From the NCBI RefSeq assembly GCF_001625305.1, contig NW_017804020.1:1412545-1476544 (forward strand): a DNA stretch of 64,000 bases, read 5' to 3'. Below, piece after piece: positions 13,206 through 26,700 of the stretch (position 1 is the stretch's first letter; every line of letters starts with the position of its first letter). Under the pieces are notes generated by a model. The model made no database searches. It was given only the letters and a program-made list of their open reading frames with translations, and was not told the DNA's origin. The translations under genes and the position numbers were made by a program. This DNA is from Branchiostoma belcheri. Taxonomy: Eukaryota; Chordata; Leptocardii; Amphioxiformes; Branchiostomatidae.

Positions 13206-13419
13206 GTCACTGAATAGTGAATACCTGCTTTCTCTTGCATGAATAAGATGTACCTGTGAGATCTTGATGTAAGCTCTAGCTTCCTCTGTAAGTAAAAGTG
13301 ACAGACTGTGTTGAATAATGGTGGGATCACAAGGACTGTGTAACAGAAAGGTTTCCAGGATTTTCAGATTATGGTGTTTGTGGAACTAAAGATACTGTAA
13401 TTAACTTTATCTTTGCAGT

Positions 13420-13595
13420 AGCAGAATTTCACAATCTGAGGAAAATGGACATATTCAGGAAGGCAGTAGGTGCAGGGAGGGGGAATAAAGGCAAATGATT
13501 TGATAACAGTTATGATAGGTTCACAATACAAAAGTTACTGTGAAAACAGTGAACATAAAAGTACTGTGAAAAAATGAGGAATTACAGTAACTGTG
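13420..13595 (+). repeat. dispersed repeat, copy 2 (first copy at 4507-4697)
   Basis: Same block order as the copy at 4507-4697, including GTGAACATA and GGAATTAC(A/G)GTA. Diverged, with indels. Confidence 0.6.
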
Positions 13596-14024
13596 CCAGG
13601 GGATCTGTGGTAGGTACAGGTGTATCAGGTTGCAGGTGACCCCAGCCTGATAAACATCATTCTGTGAAGGGAGATCTATGAAAACATGTAAGTGTGCTCA
13701 GTACACTATAATCTTCTCACATGTACAAGGACTGATACCAGCACTATCTAGGTCAGGCTTCCCTTTTCAGACATACCAGTAATCAGACAGTGCAATCTAC
13801 TGTCTGACTCAGAGAAGCAGTTTTGGGGAGGGGGTGTGGCACAAGGTCTAAAGTAGCCCAAGGCTAACCCTTCCTGTATCAGTACTCGGAATACTAATGG
13901 ACCTCACACTTGGACAGAAAATTAGCCCAGTCCCAGTCCAAATCCACAAGTTTAGACACTCCATTTGGTGCCATGTAGGTGTATATACGACGAAAGCCCT
14001 CACAAGTTAGCTTAAGTTACGCCG

Positions 14025-14752
14025 ACTTTAGACTGACGACGGTATTCGATCGCACGACAATCGTTGTGGGCGACAGCTGGCTTTAGACACATGACCATAA
14101 AGCGTGGCGGACACCCGCAGCGCAGGATGGCACGCCGCGCGCCAATTCAAAATGGCGAGAGAACCCCTTTTTTCGGCATGCTACAGCAGATTGTTTTTAT
14201 CCTGCTTTTAACTCGTTGTCCTGTGGATGAGACGCGGAGTTTGTGCCCAGCAAAGAAGGGGTATGAGGCACATGTACCGAGCGGGGAAATACTCCGGGTT
14301 TGAACCAGGCGTTTGGTGCTGCCGTCGGCCTGGCTACTAGTATATTGGCCGGGAAATGTGGATCGGCGGATCGGTTCGTACTGGAGAAGTAGCGATTGGT
14401 GGCAGGGGATTGTACTAGACACGTATGACGATATAAAGTCTTTGGTTTGACGACATTTAATGATACAGGCGATGTGCTTGGACATGAAATAACGCTTGCA
14501 GGCTTATTTGCATAAGGCCAATGACCTCCCACTTCCTTCGCCGGCGACGGTTCACTTTAGACGATGGAAAATCCTCCTCGGACCCCCCGCTGAAGGATCG
14601 CACGATAGGGTCCGAGGTGGTAGTGACGACGATTCGAGGATTACCGTCGTGCGACTATTTTGATCGTGTTTAGACAGTGGTAAAATACCGTCGCCGGCAA
14701 CATCTTGACGATAAACATTCGTACGACTATCGAACCGTCGTCAGTCTAAAGT
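14025..14752. mobile_element. CpG-rich terminal-inverted-repeat element, 728 bp
   Basis: A perfect 19-bp inverted repeat, ACTTTAGACTGACGACGGT at 14025-14043 and its complement at 14734-14752, bounds a segment far richer in CpG than its surroundings. Sub-terminal words recur: TCGCACGA near 14050 and 14597, CACTTTAGACGATGG near 14550, GTCGTGCGACTATTTTGATC near 14647, GTACGACTATCGAACC near 14721. Short reading frames inside lack transposase features. No clear target duplication was found. Confidence 0.72.
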
Positions 14753-16599
14753 GCCCCTTAGGGGTTTGCATGTGTGGCATACCCATGCCAACTAGCCTGT
14801 CCACACCTCCGTCCAGATGTGATGACTTTACCTGTAGTTCAACTGTGACTTCTTTTCGTGAAAAGGCTCCCTTTTGTGAAACCGTTGACTCGTAAAGAAA
14901 TGGTCACTGGCAGATCATGCCATTGAGTTCCAGACAGTAGCAGTTTATTTTTCCAGTCTGGAGTAAGCCTTTGAGGTCATTGTTTGAACTTTATTGAGCA
15001 AGTTATGACTGATACTGATAGTTGGTGTACCACAGTACCACAGTACCTATGCAAAACGAAGGGGAATGGTAAGTCCATATGCCGCAGAGCCTAAGGTCAT
15101 GTACATTCAAATAATACCTGAGACCTTGCGAAACTCCAGCTTAGAATGATGTAATTATTGGCTCACAAAAGTCAGAACAACTCAGCTTACACCTCAAGTG
15201 CCAAGAAATTCAGGAAGCTAATTGAGACCTTGACAAAAGTCGTTTATCCAAGAGTTGGCAATGATTAACCATTTGGTTTATGTTTTACATTGAGCATTGT
15301 ACCAACAGTGCTGCTTTCATCAGCCAAGACCATTGCCTAGACAGAAATCTGAGGCAGACAGTGAGACTCCAGACCACCTGTATAAGACCCACCTGTCCAC
15401 AGAGGACACTTTTGCCTCTGAACTTGACCTTCCATCAAGATCTAGACTGTGCTATGTCATGGTTAAAGTACTTCTTATATGCTCTTTTTCCAGACGTCTC
15501 TATGTACAAGCTTGGCAATAAGTCCCTTCTGTTGATACCAAGTGAAGTCCTGCATTTTCTGGGTATTAAGTCTTTAGGAAACAGATTATTTGCAGGTTTA
15601 GTCCAGCTATAATTGCCCAGCTGGCTTTTAGCAATGCCTGTGTCATTAGCGTCAGTGAGTCGCAAGCACCCAGCCTTGTTAAAGAGGTTTCGAGCGGAGG
15701 AAATTTCTGCAAGCACTTTTCTGAAAAGTCCTGTTGATACAGATGTCTGAAAGTTGTTTGGTGTCGTTATAGGAACTTCAACTTCCTTTCCTGTTGACTT
15801 CTGGCTTTGTGGTCTATTCAGCCACAATTGCGCTCACTGAATGGTACAACGGTGCAGGCTCTTTAGAAAGTTAAAAGGGTTTAGCATTCCTGAAGTGCCA
15901 GAATGTGGAAAAATGCCTTGTATGTGTGCGGCACTACAGCGGGGCAATGGTGCTTGACTCTGGTATTAGGGAGGAGCGAGAAATTCCTTTCCTTACATGT
16001 GATGTTTTGGAGAGTTTTGGGAATCAATAATATCAAAGAGTTTGGTAGTTACCAACTCACCTTGCTGTAAAATTAGAACCTAGGTTTGACCTGATTTACA
16101 TGCAGGCAAATCCCTGACATTATGTACAGTTAAACTTAAACTGTGTACGCACGTGAGCCTGGCATTCAATTGGAACATATATTATATATGATTGACATTT
16201 TGTAATACGCAAAATTCTAAATCACTCCTTCCATGGAGATTGTTGCAAGCTACCTCTGGGTAAGGGGTTCTTATTAAGAATTCAAATGTCTAACAGAATA
16301 TGGGCTGATCTCTTTGAAAATGGCAGTTTCCTATACTGGCAATTCCCCAGTTTATGTGTGCTCCATATAACCCTTGTTTATGAAGGGTAACAACAAAAAG
16401 CAGGATTCAATCAGGCTTCAGTTTTAATGGGAAGTAATTTCAGCATGCTTAACGTTAGCTTCATCTTTATCGGCATGTGGCAGGTGGAAATCACTCAGGC
16501 AAATAATTTCATCCAATCACTTCACTAGACTAGTTTGGCTATAGTAAAATCTTTCACTGTGCCATGTATCTGATCTCTTTGTCTTTTTTTGTTTTGCAG
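14753..16599. other. non-coding upstream of the first plexin coding exon
   Basis: It ends in a strong polypyrimidine tract and TTTTGCAG acceptor at 16599, so the last part is intron. Any non-coding first exon and promoter of the plexin gene must lie upstream; none can be pinned down by sequence. Confidence 0.6.
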
Positions 16600-17790
16600 A
16601 CTTTGAGCATCAACTGATGAAGTAACCTACCGGTCTCCAACATGGATACCTTCGCCACCTTGCGTATCGTCTGGGTAACAGTCATTTCTAGCATCCTGCT
16701 ATGCAATGTCTGCAGCGGACAGAGATTCGAGAGAACATTCCGTGTGCCCAGCACTGAGGGCAGTTTCATCAACTTCGTAATGGACCCAGACACAAACTCC
16801 ATATACATCGGAGCTAGCAACAAGATACTGAAACTAAGTAGGGACCTTGTGTTGGAATATGACGTAAGCACGGGACCTGAGCCGGACAATCCGGCCTGTC
16901 TGCCTACTGGGGAGTGTACGTACGGCCGGCAGGTGACAGACAACATCAATCAGGTGCTTGTGGTTGACACCAGCGCCAACAGACTGATCTCCTGTGGAAG
17001 CGTATTCCAAGGCAGCTGCCAGCTGAGGAGAAGGGACGACCTGTCCCTCATCGCGTATCCCAAGTCCGAACCTCATCATTTCATTGCTGCTAACAGTATG
17101 GAGGGGTCAACGTACGCATTCATCGCACCCGGACCGTCGGATCAGGGCGAGGTCCTGTACGTTGGCGTGTCCCGAACAGACCGAGGTTTGTTCAGCAACC
17201 CGCCAACTGTATCCAGCAGAACAGTAGCCGCAGACAGCAACAACATCAACATCTTCAAGTTTGCCTCGTCGGACGAGTTTTCCGAGCCGAAGATCGACAT
17301 GAACCCAAACGTTCTCAGCAGTTATCCGAGATTCAACATCAAATATGTCTATGGCTTCAGTAGTGGATTTTACAGCTACTTTGTGACAATACAGCCTCAG
17401 AGTTACAATATTCCAAGCGGGCCCCTTCTGTCCAAGATAGTGAGAATCTGTCACGATGACAACAAGTACCACTCCTACATTGAGCTCCCGCTTATGTGTT
17501 CAGCCAACTCGGTGAACTACAATCTCGTTCAGGCGGCGTATGTTGGTAAACCGGGTGCCATCCTGGCCGGGAACATGGGAGTTACCCCAAACGACGACGT
17601 GCTATTCGCCGTCTTTTCCAAAAGCCAAAGTTCGTCGGATAATCCGACCTCGTCCTCTGCCCTTTGTGTATACACCATCAAAGACATCAACAGGGCCATG
17701 AAGGCGCGGATACAAGACTGCTTCAACGGGAACGGGAATCTGGGAATAGACTGGAGTACAGGGACACTCAGCACTGGGTGTAGACAGAGC
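16600..17790 (+). CDS. PLXN: plexin exon: 5'UTR, signal peptide and most of the Sema domain
   Basis: The acceptor TTTTGCAG ends at 16599, the coding start is ATG at 16642 in a good context (CCAACATGG), and the donor GTAAGT begins at 17791. It encodes residues 1-383. The first 26 residues have a hydrophobic core and a likely cleavage after CNVCSG. The Sema propeller follows, with hallmarks such as [59 protein letters not shown] and SALCVYTI. One exon holding about 80% of the Sema domain is the usual layout of plexin genes. The exon ends in phase 0 after GCRQS. Reading on past 17790 gives intron sequence that stops at 17826. Confidence 0.93.
16617..16625 (+). promoter_or_regulatory. two-codon upstream open reading frame in plexin 5'UTR
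   Basis: In the 42-nt 5'UTR part of this exon an ATG AAG TAA lies 16 nt before the main start codon, in a different frame. Short upstream frames of this kind often lower or tune translation; that effect is inferred here. Confidence 0.5.
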
Positions 17791-20700
17791 GTAAGTCGCA
17801 AGGGACCTTTTGATAGTATACTTTAATCCCGTAATTAATCATTTTCTTAAATGAAAAGTAGATGCATTTTATACACTGTACAAAGGCTGAAACTAAAGAG
17901 CAAAGTTAATTTTTGCTTTTCTTCCGACAGTGAGGAATAATAAATCAGCAAAGATCGATCATTGACATTTACCAACTTTGATAGAGAGATCAATACAGGT
18001 ACATAAAAGGTAAAAAGACAATGTATTGATCAGTCAGCAGTACTTAGAGAATCAGAATACCCTTTGGTCATAATCTCATTTTTTCCCTTTTCATACAACT
18101 TAAGTCAGCAGTAATTCTCAATTAATATATGTATTTATGTATTAATATATCTGTATTAGAAGCCCAGGGGGATTTGATGAGCCTCCTAAGATTAGCAGGT
18201 TTAGGGACTGTCTGTTGTGATATCAGTAATACTTTGACATATATGTGTAGATCAGGGGTGAAGGCCAATCAATAAATGCCTGAGGACCGTAAAGTTTTGG
18301 TTTGGATTGAAAATGTCAGGAGCACAAATGCGTGGCGTACAAAACAGCTGCTGTATACAGTACATGCATCTCTGTCATGGTCAAGGTTGTATACTAAATT
18401 ACATTCAAAGGAAATTCTACCTGTGGTAAATGAGTTTGACTCCAAACGTGTCGTGTTGAATCCCAAAATTTCAGGTCCCACAGTTAGGTGAAATTGTCAA
18501 AGGCTGACAATTTCAATTGATGAACAGCAAGCTTTATGGAATTGTTGGCCTTTTTCCAAGATATAGTAATTAAGCTGTTGGTATATTTTCTGTGGGGTGA
18601 CACGGTAGGTTGGGTTATGGACTTTTTTTCTTCAGTTTGTTCCAATCTCTTTATCATGGAACGCTTCAGGGAAAACAACTCTCAAAAGCTTATAAGCTTT
18701 ACGTAGGCCTGTCCCAAACAGACCGAGGTTTGTTCGGCAATCCACCAACTGTATCAAGCTTATAAGCTTTTGAGACTTGCTTTTAGTATAATATCATTCC
18801 CCTAGGCCTGTCAATGTCTGGAATAGTTGCCAAAATGGCACAGTGTATAAATTGTCATTCTTTCATAGATAACAGTCTGCCTTCAAAAAGATTTCCAAGA
18901 TATAGAAATTTTAGTCAGTGCAAATCATGGCTGAAACAGAATATTGTGGGTTTGTTAATAGAATGTGATATAAGAATCTGTTATTTGTCCTAACCCTCCA
19001 CGTTGAAAGAAGATTGAAATCCACTTTTCCCATTTAGATAAGTGTTTACATACACATGTAAGTGTTTACATATACATGTAATTGACAGGTAAATCTATGA
19101 TTTGAAAATTTTCTTCAGAAATTTTAGAATTTTTTCCTGCAGGAAGAATTTTTTCCTGCAGGAATTTCTGCAGGAAAAAAGCTTAATTGCTGTAGAAATA
19201 ATTTTTGCTCATTGTATCAGTGAATGTGCTGACAATAATTTTGTTGTTCAAATCTGATCTTCCTCAACAGGGAACCACCTCGTAGTTTACTTTGTTTTTT
19301 CTCTACTGTACAGAATTTACCTATAAATGATGACTTCTGTGGGTTTGAGGTGAATCACCCCATGGGTGGCACCATGCCGATACCTGCCCAGCCAGTCTAC
19401 TCCACTAACTCTGCAACGTTGACGGCTGTCACATCACTAGAAGTCCAAGAGTACACCGTGGTCTTCCTTGGCACCAACAGAGGACATCTAAAAAAGGTAA
19501 GCCTTGGTGATACAGAACATATTGATTAATTTATCCCATATCTACATCACATTATCAGGTTCCTACATGCAGTATATTATGTATATCTAGCCTGGGTGCC
19601 AGACCGTTGCCAGGGCCAGTACACTGCACAGGCCAGCTCCAGGGCCAACATGCCCAGAAGGAAATTTTACCATACACACCCCTCAGTTAGACCCACAGAG
19701 CTCTGACAACAGTCTGGCGTCCAGGCTAATAATGTACATCATGGATGCTATAAGTGCTCATCTGGGGTTCCAGACTAACTTTTTAAACACTGGTGCTCCC
19801 AACCCGAAAAACTAAGTGCACCATCATGTTTTTGTACAAAAGAAGTTTGAACACGTGGAAGTATCATAATCAGAGAGCATGAAAGCAAATTTATGACTGT
19901 TAAGCTTTGCAGTCTAATGAATGGTTAATCGTAATAAATGATATGATATAGACATTAAAGTGCATGTAATTTTGATGGGAGCTCTGGGTGCTGCTATGAA
20001 AAATTTCTTGATATCACATGGAAGCAGTCCGGAGGGCTTTCATCTTTCACCCAATATGTCCTTGGATGAACTCTCTGTTCGCTAGCAAGAACAATCATGG
20101 GTCTTGGAATGTCTCCCTCCACATGATTAGTGAAAAGGTTATGGTTTGGAAAGACAGAGGGTTTGACTTTGGCTTTCTACACTCGTACAAATCCACTTTA
20201 TCCATCCCCCCAAAAACTCTGCTGATGGGATCAGCCGTGGTGTGCCAATTTACCCTGGGAAGCTGCCCTTCTTCTGGGGCATCGTGTGACCTTCTCTTCT
20301 AACTGTCAGAGCACAGCAGCCACATCCGTAATCCAGCTGGAGAATGGCTCTGCTGATGTCAGGATGCAGCAGGGAACTTGGCAGAAGTGAAGACTGTTAG
20401 ACTGTGTCTTTATTACCAGGGGGACCCTACAGATAGATATAGACATATGACTGCAGACAAATTGGTTTGTCCGAGTGCCAACAGTTTCATCTGTCTACCT
20501 CCCAATCAGACTAGCCAGTGTATGTGGTCTGTTGCTCTTCATTTTGGGGAGACCAGGAAGGTTGGCACTTTGCATGCAAAATATGAACCTTTTTTGTTGA
20601 GTTGTCACAATTTTTTGTCCGAATTCTGAACGAAGAGCATTTGACATAATGTGTTTTTTCACAACTGTCATCTATGAAGACCAGTGCCATCAGTGCTGTA

Positions 20701-23700
20701 TGTGCATTTTACCACTGCCTTCCATTAGGTAACATGTGAATGAAATATAGCAGGAAACTGAAAGCAGAAAATGAGGTGACCTTGGATAACCTGTTCAGTT
20801 TCAGGATGTTTTTTTGCAACCGTTGACCTAACTTCCTGTCAGTAGTCACAATGATAAGTACTTCCTCCCAGCCTGCAGGGAGGCCATTTTGACCTCCAAT
20901 TCAACCTTTCTGTCAGTCTGCATGTCGCCATTTCTCCTTCACTTTCTGTGATTCCACTATGTTCAAATGACTATAGGCAAACAAACAAACAAACAAACAC
21001 ACCGAAAACAAATCCTCCAGCTAGAATTACGGAAAGAATTTCAAACACCTGCACTCTGAAATTTTGGCAAGGAAATTGTAACAACTATTCCCCCTTCTTA
21101 TCGTATAGTATTCTTTTTATTCTTCTATTCGTCTGAAATTCATAAAACACACCATCCAGTTGAGTTCTGCAGAAAGGTGCTTCGTTCCAGGAGGTTTATA
21201 ATATCTCCAAGTTGCCATGTTATCAAGTGTGTTTGAGAATCCCCTGTTCACAGCATTAGACGTGCATCAGTGCACACTGCTGGTCCACGGAGGGGAGGGG
21301 AGCATGTTATTGGGCAGGAGCAATTTGCCTGGCAATGAAGCTTGGGAACAGGCAGGCAGGCAGTGAATCATTAGGCAGCGTTCAATTGCATTCTGACATT
21401 AGATAGGGTTGCTGGCTGCATTTGGGAGGAGACGCCGGATAGAGCCGGTGACAAATAAGTCAAGCCGTTAATTGAAAAATTGTCGCAAGCGAGAAATTCG
21501 CCTCGCGTACTGCCATGAATATTGCAGTAGATATGGAAGCAAATGAAGTGTAAAATGTCGCGAATCGTGGCAAGAGGGCCTGTACACACACACACGCATA
21601 CATGCATGTAATAAGAACTTATTACTCAGTCTAAATGGAGAAGAAATCTGGGGGAAATTAGCGAAGTAATATTCGTTAGTAGCCAGAAGACACATGGTCT
21701 CGTCAGAAGACAGAGGTAATGTGGAGACGTAAGTGGTTTTTCGCAGACATCCCGGCTCGGCGGAGACAGTCTCTCCTGTATAATGGGCTACGTGGTGGCA
21801 TTAATTCTGCTGGGATGGAAGCCTTTATCAGTGTCCCTCATGCATGCGCTTCATTAATGAAATGTCTAAGAATTATTGTATGGTCTTAAGAGATAAAGGA
21901 GGTTTGGAAGATAAAGGTATAATGTTGTCAACTTAGTGTTAAGCTAGGATTAGTACTCTCTGGCAAAGAAACAACATTTGCATTGCCTTGTATGGAAGAA
22001 AAATGAACTTGATGATCCACAATGCTTTTACAACACATGAAAAATAATTGGCAAAACTATCTTCTGATCAATCTTAAACAGCATTCTAGGCTACTACTTT
22101 TTGTTACCAGGTAATTTTAGGTGGCACAGATTGTCCATCTGAATATTAAGTGCACTTCCTGTGTTGAAAGGGTTCTTTGCAGTACAGTGCTATCACACTC
22201 ATGAAAGATGAAGAGCCCAGCTAGTAATTGCAGTGGTTTGGTTTGTGTGTAATCTCTTTCTGGGCTGGAGACTGATTGTAATGACATGCCCATCTGGTAA
22301 TGAATGTTTGAATTACCGGGTAAATGCCGCGAGTTGTACTTGTTCTGCACATTATTTCCATTCCACGCCCCTTAATCTTGATAGACTTTGACTGTGACAA
22401 GCTGTTTTTCTGCAGAAATGCAGCCATTAGCCGAGGGTGCAAACTCTCTGAAGAGAATGTTCTTGAAGTTGCTCTCCTTGGTGCTGAAATGGCTTCCACT
22501 TGTTGTCGTCTAACACATGGGCCCAGCTTGAAAGCGTTATGGCCCATTTTCAGAAGTGCTATACCACAGCACTTCTGTGTCACCCTTTTTACACAGCAAA
22601 GTCACTCTAACTCCCACTTAGCCATCACACATATCTGTAAAAAAAAAAATCAAATCGTTAAAAGGCAGGGCAAAATAAGAATCATTTGAAATGATGCTAT
22701 AGATTTCTAGGCCTCAGATGATTAAGCTATTTGTCCCTTGGGTATAGGGGAGAATGATATAAGTAGAGGGATAATGATAGTAGAGTGAGCAGGAGTAATA
22801 GAGGTGATTGGTAAATTGACCTATTTTGTGATGTTATGGTGCTCATTAGAAGTTGTTGAACCAGTTAATTTTATTGGGATTCTCGAATAATGTACAAGCA
22901 TTTGAGTTAGACAAAACAGTGCTTTTGACAATGTGTTCTGTCTCAATTATAATTTTTTTTTGCAATGAAACAAAAAAACTTTTACTACACTTACAGGTCT
23001 TCCTGTTTGACCCCACAACACATGCTGGAATTTACACGAAAGTTTTTCAATTTATTAGTCCCAGAAAAGTCCCACAAATTTCTTTTGACCAGAAGAGTAG
23101 TTCATTAACTACATACATGCATGTGGGATAGTGGAACTAACTGCCAATTCTGTCCTCATTCCATGTGCAAGTTACTGAATAGATTCCTCCCCTAACTACT
23201 AATTGGATGTCCCTGTATTGTAGATGGACTGGATTAACTGTAGTTGTGAGGCAGAAATTGGTTTCAGTCAGACAGGAATTAGGTTGTCTACAAGTTTTTG
23301 CCAATGGAAATTATATATTGATCACGCTGACCACCAGCGAAGTCAGGTTGGAGTGAGAGTGTTTATGGCTTTGGATTGAAGTGAAATCATTGGCAGGGTA
23401 CCTGTATATGTGTTATGGAATAATGTACTTGACTCATCATCATACAAAATGTGCTGCACCAAATCAATGTACATTTGTTACTTGCAAGTTATATCATCAT
23501 AATACAAAATGTGCTGTACCAAATGCATACATGTATCTTCTGTTTGGGCTCTCTTATTTCTGGTTTCTTCTACATGGTGGTTTATATACTCTTGGAGCAA
23601 TGTTTGTAGACAGCCTATTCTTAAATGGCATCTTTTGATATGCTACCTATCCTTTGGCATATATTTGGAAAAAAGGATTTGAACAACCCATCATAGCTCT

Positions 23701-26700
23701 GTAATAATACTGTAATCACATTCAGACTGGAGACATACAGGGATAAAACGTCATCCATATCTTTATCGTGAGCATCAATGCTCACAATGCTTCTTCACAT
23801 AACAGAATGCAGTTGTGTATGGCCCATTATATGACACTGGTAACTGTGAAGGAGATTTGCCTTCCTTCTCTTTATGAGTCTCTCCCACTTTGAACAGAAG
23901 TCGAAGCGCTCTTTGCTGATGCATTGCGGTTTTCTCAGATGTAGACTTGATGACGAGTGACTTAATGGTAACGGGCTGGCCGGCTCATCTAGAGAGGTGA
24001 TGGATTCCGTGACCGTTCTCACAGTTCCGACCCTGTGACCTAGTTTTACCGCAATTTGTATGTAAAGAGTTCATCAGGAGTCAGCCTGAAGGATGAATCT
24101 AGAATTGGCGGCCCTTCAGGTGTTTCTGAGATAGTCAGGGTTCTCACCAGGCAGGCTGTTTAAGCATAGGGGTCCCCTATGCTGTGATTTGGACCCCCTA
24201 TACTGTGATATATATACATTAGCCCCGTACACTTGCTTTCAAAGGGGTGTTTCTTTTTGGAGAGAACCATGTGACCCCTTATTTTTGAAAATTTAAGTTT
24301 GACTTAAAAATAAAGCTATAACAGAGCAAGGAGGATCAAAAACCTCCTTGAACAGAGGGAAAACGTAACATCACAAAATTTGTCCCTCAATAAGCAGAAA
24401 AATAGAAAATCAGACGATTATCAGTTAAAAATTTTTCAGGGAGGATACCAAACCCATCTTTGGGACTCAATGCACGGCTTGCGATGCGATAAATTGTTTT
24501 TCAGTACCTGACCCCTGCGCTGTGAAAAAAATTCAGCAGAGCACCCTGCTAGTTGTTGGTGTCCGCCCATACAAGGATTGATGGCACTAGCCTTCAGACA
24601 ATTCCATGATAAATTGGTTTGATGACTTCAAGATCTAATCATGGATACATTATGGAATCCTGCAGGCATCGCAATGAAGGATGTTTAATCATAGATATCT
24701 CATAAACATTGAACTGCCAAAGATTGCTTTCGGGCTGGAGATAAGAGCAATGATAAAACATGTCATATAAGAGAAACTAAAGATACGGAGTCGGTGGCTA
24801 GAGGTGAATTTGCAATTAGAGGTATGAAAAGGTGAAATATAGCAGACACACTGTGAAACAGCCCATTTTTTTTCCTTTCTAGTATCTGGTAATCGTATGG
24901 AAACCCAGAAAAATTTAGATATTCATGAGCTTGAGGAAAAGCATTGGTGCATTATCATGAAGAAAATTAAACTGTTCTCCAACTCAAAAAAGAAATTAAT
25001 TCACCAGAAATTTTCGACTGAATCACTCATTGGTGCATATATTGTTTTCAATAATTATCACAGTGCATTTAGAATTACATTAGAAAAAACATCAGCAGTT
25101 ACAATTTACAAACAAGTATAGTTATAGATTCTAGACTGTATGCAGAAATATGTTACATTTTGCTGGAGGAACTTTGTGCCACAGTCTGCTAAATATCTAA
25201 CTGTTCCTTTTTTTAAGGTCAAAATATAGGTCACGAAAATGGGACACATCAACCATTGCAGACATTCAAATTGCATATCTTCATGTGGCATCATCGGGTT
25301 GAAATGATGTTATCATTTTATGCGTCGAGCTCAGAAATATATATGAGGGGAGTTTGATGGCAGAAATTAGCAGGATCAGTCCCCTCCCAGGCATAAATGT
25401 CCCAGGGAAGATAAGGAGCCACTGACTGAGATCCATCTGAAGTGGGCAGCTCAGTTTTATCAGTGTTCCTCAAGACATGGATAGATTGCCTCCCCTGTGG
25501 GATGTCTGGGTGACCCACTTCAGTCTCCTAGTAGTCCTAATGTACGTAGTTCCTTAAGTATCCTGTCAGAATGGCTGTATCATAAACTGATTTATTCCAG
25601 AATCTTTGTGACCTGGAAGAAAGAATTGCAATAAATCCAAGCATCAGCATGCATAATGTCTAATCCTCTGGAGACGGGGAAGAACTGATGTTGAACAGGT
25701 ACATGTAGTAAGTGAGAGAGAGAGAGAGAGTGAGTGAGTGAGTGAGTGAGTGGGTGGGTGAGTGAGCGAGTAAGTGAGTGTGTGAGTGAGTGAGTGAGTG
25801 AGTGAGTGAGTGAGTGAGTGAGTAGATTTAGTATACATTGTGTGTACATGTTTCATTCATATATTATGATATACTGACATTGGTCAAAATTATATGTCAA
25901 AGGTACATGTACTTCAATCCTGTAATAATTTTCATCCACAAGCAAGTAAATTTTTAAGGCAATTTAAGCAGATGTGTCATATAAACTATTCCTATTAAAA
26001 TCTAAAATGTATTAATCTACCTTATCTTTGAAAGCTAATGAACACTGTATATTAAGGTACAATATACAATAAAGATTTATGTAATTTTTCTTATAAAGAT
26101 TGCATTGTAAATTTATGTTTCCAAAATGCATTATTAATGGAAATCAGAACCAGTATGTACCATAATTAAAGTGGTAAATTAAAATTGCAGTAAATTTATA
26201 TAGTTCAAAGACTACCATATTACTGTACAATACAATACAGGTGTATGAAGCCCTAGCTGATAACATTGCAAGTTGCAAAGGTAGATTCCCTAAATAGTAA
26301 TTATAAAAATGTTTATGGAATGCATTGAAACTACATTACTTGTACATTTCCTTAATATCAATACCAACATTTATTGTAGGCATGCAGGTAAATTGAAAGA
26401 CAATGCTCTATTGCTTGTCAGCCTCCAAAGTTAGATACACTAAATAGCAATTACAAAAATGTATATGTAATGCCATTCAAACAGCCAGTGCATTTTCTTA
26501 CTGATCGTTATCTGAAGTTGATTGATAGAAACAATCTTAATCACCTCATTTCGCTAGTAATGAAGCAGTGAATGTTACATGTTGGATATCCCAAATGTCA
26601 TCTTAAGGCCTGACTGGGATGATAGATGGCATTGTTAGATCCCTCTGTGAACCTCTGGCCTCCCCGACGTCCCATCTTACTGACAGCTTCTCCTCTTGCT

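Larger units (their letters stand above)
17791..19313 (+). other. plexin intron 1 of the coding region (1523 bp)
   Basis: Phase 0, GTAAGT donor, CTGTACAG acceptor. It holds a copy of part of the upstream exon inside an inverted repeat (18681-18774) and a hairpin-forming CCTGCAGGAA cluster at 19130-19182. Confidence 0.85.

Noticed and set aside
14064-14532. Overlapping frames of about 80-112 residues on both strands
   Set aside because: They lie inside the CpG-rich TIR element, have no domain features, and are open on both strands because of base composition.
14025-14752. CpG-island promoter of the plexin gene
   Set aside because: The segment is bounded by perfect inverted repeats, so transposon origin explains the composition. 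Promoter use is left only as a testable possibility.
16642-17826. Single-exon 394-residue protein
   Set aside because: Residues after 383 come from intron sequence. A strong GTAAGT donor at 17791 and in-frame continuation at 19314 show splicing.
18700-18759. Alternative or mutually exclusive Sema exon
   Set aside because: The copy covers only part of the source exon and has no splice sites at its edges; it ends exactly at an inverted repeat.
25592-25856. Thr/Ser/Leu/His-repeat proteins on the minus strand
   Set aside because: Translation of a GAGT microsatellite.
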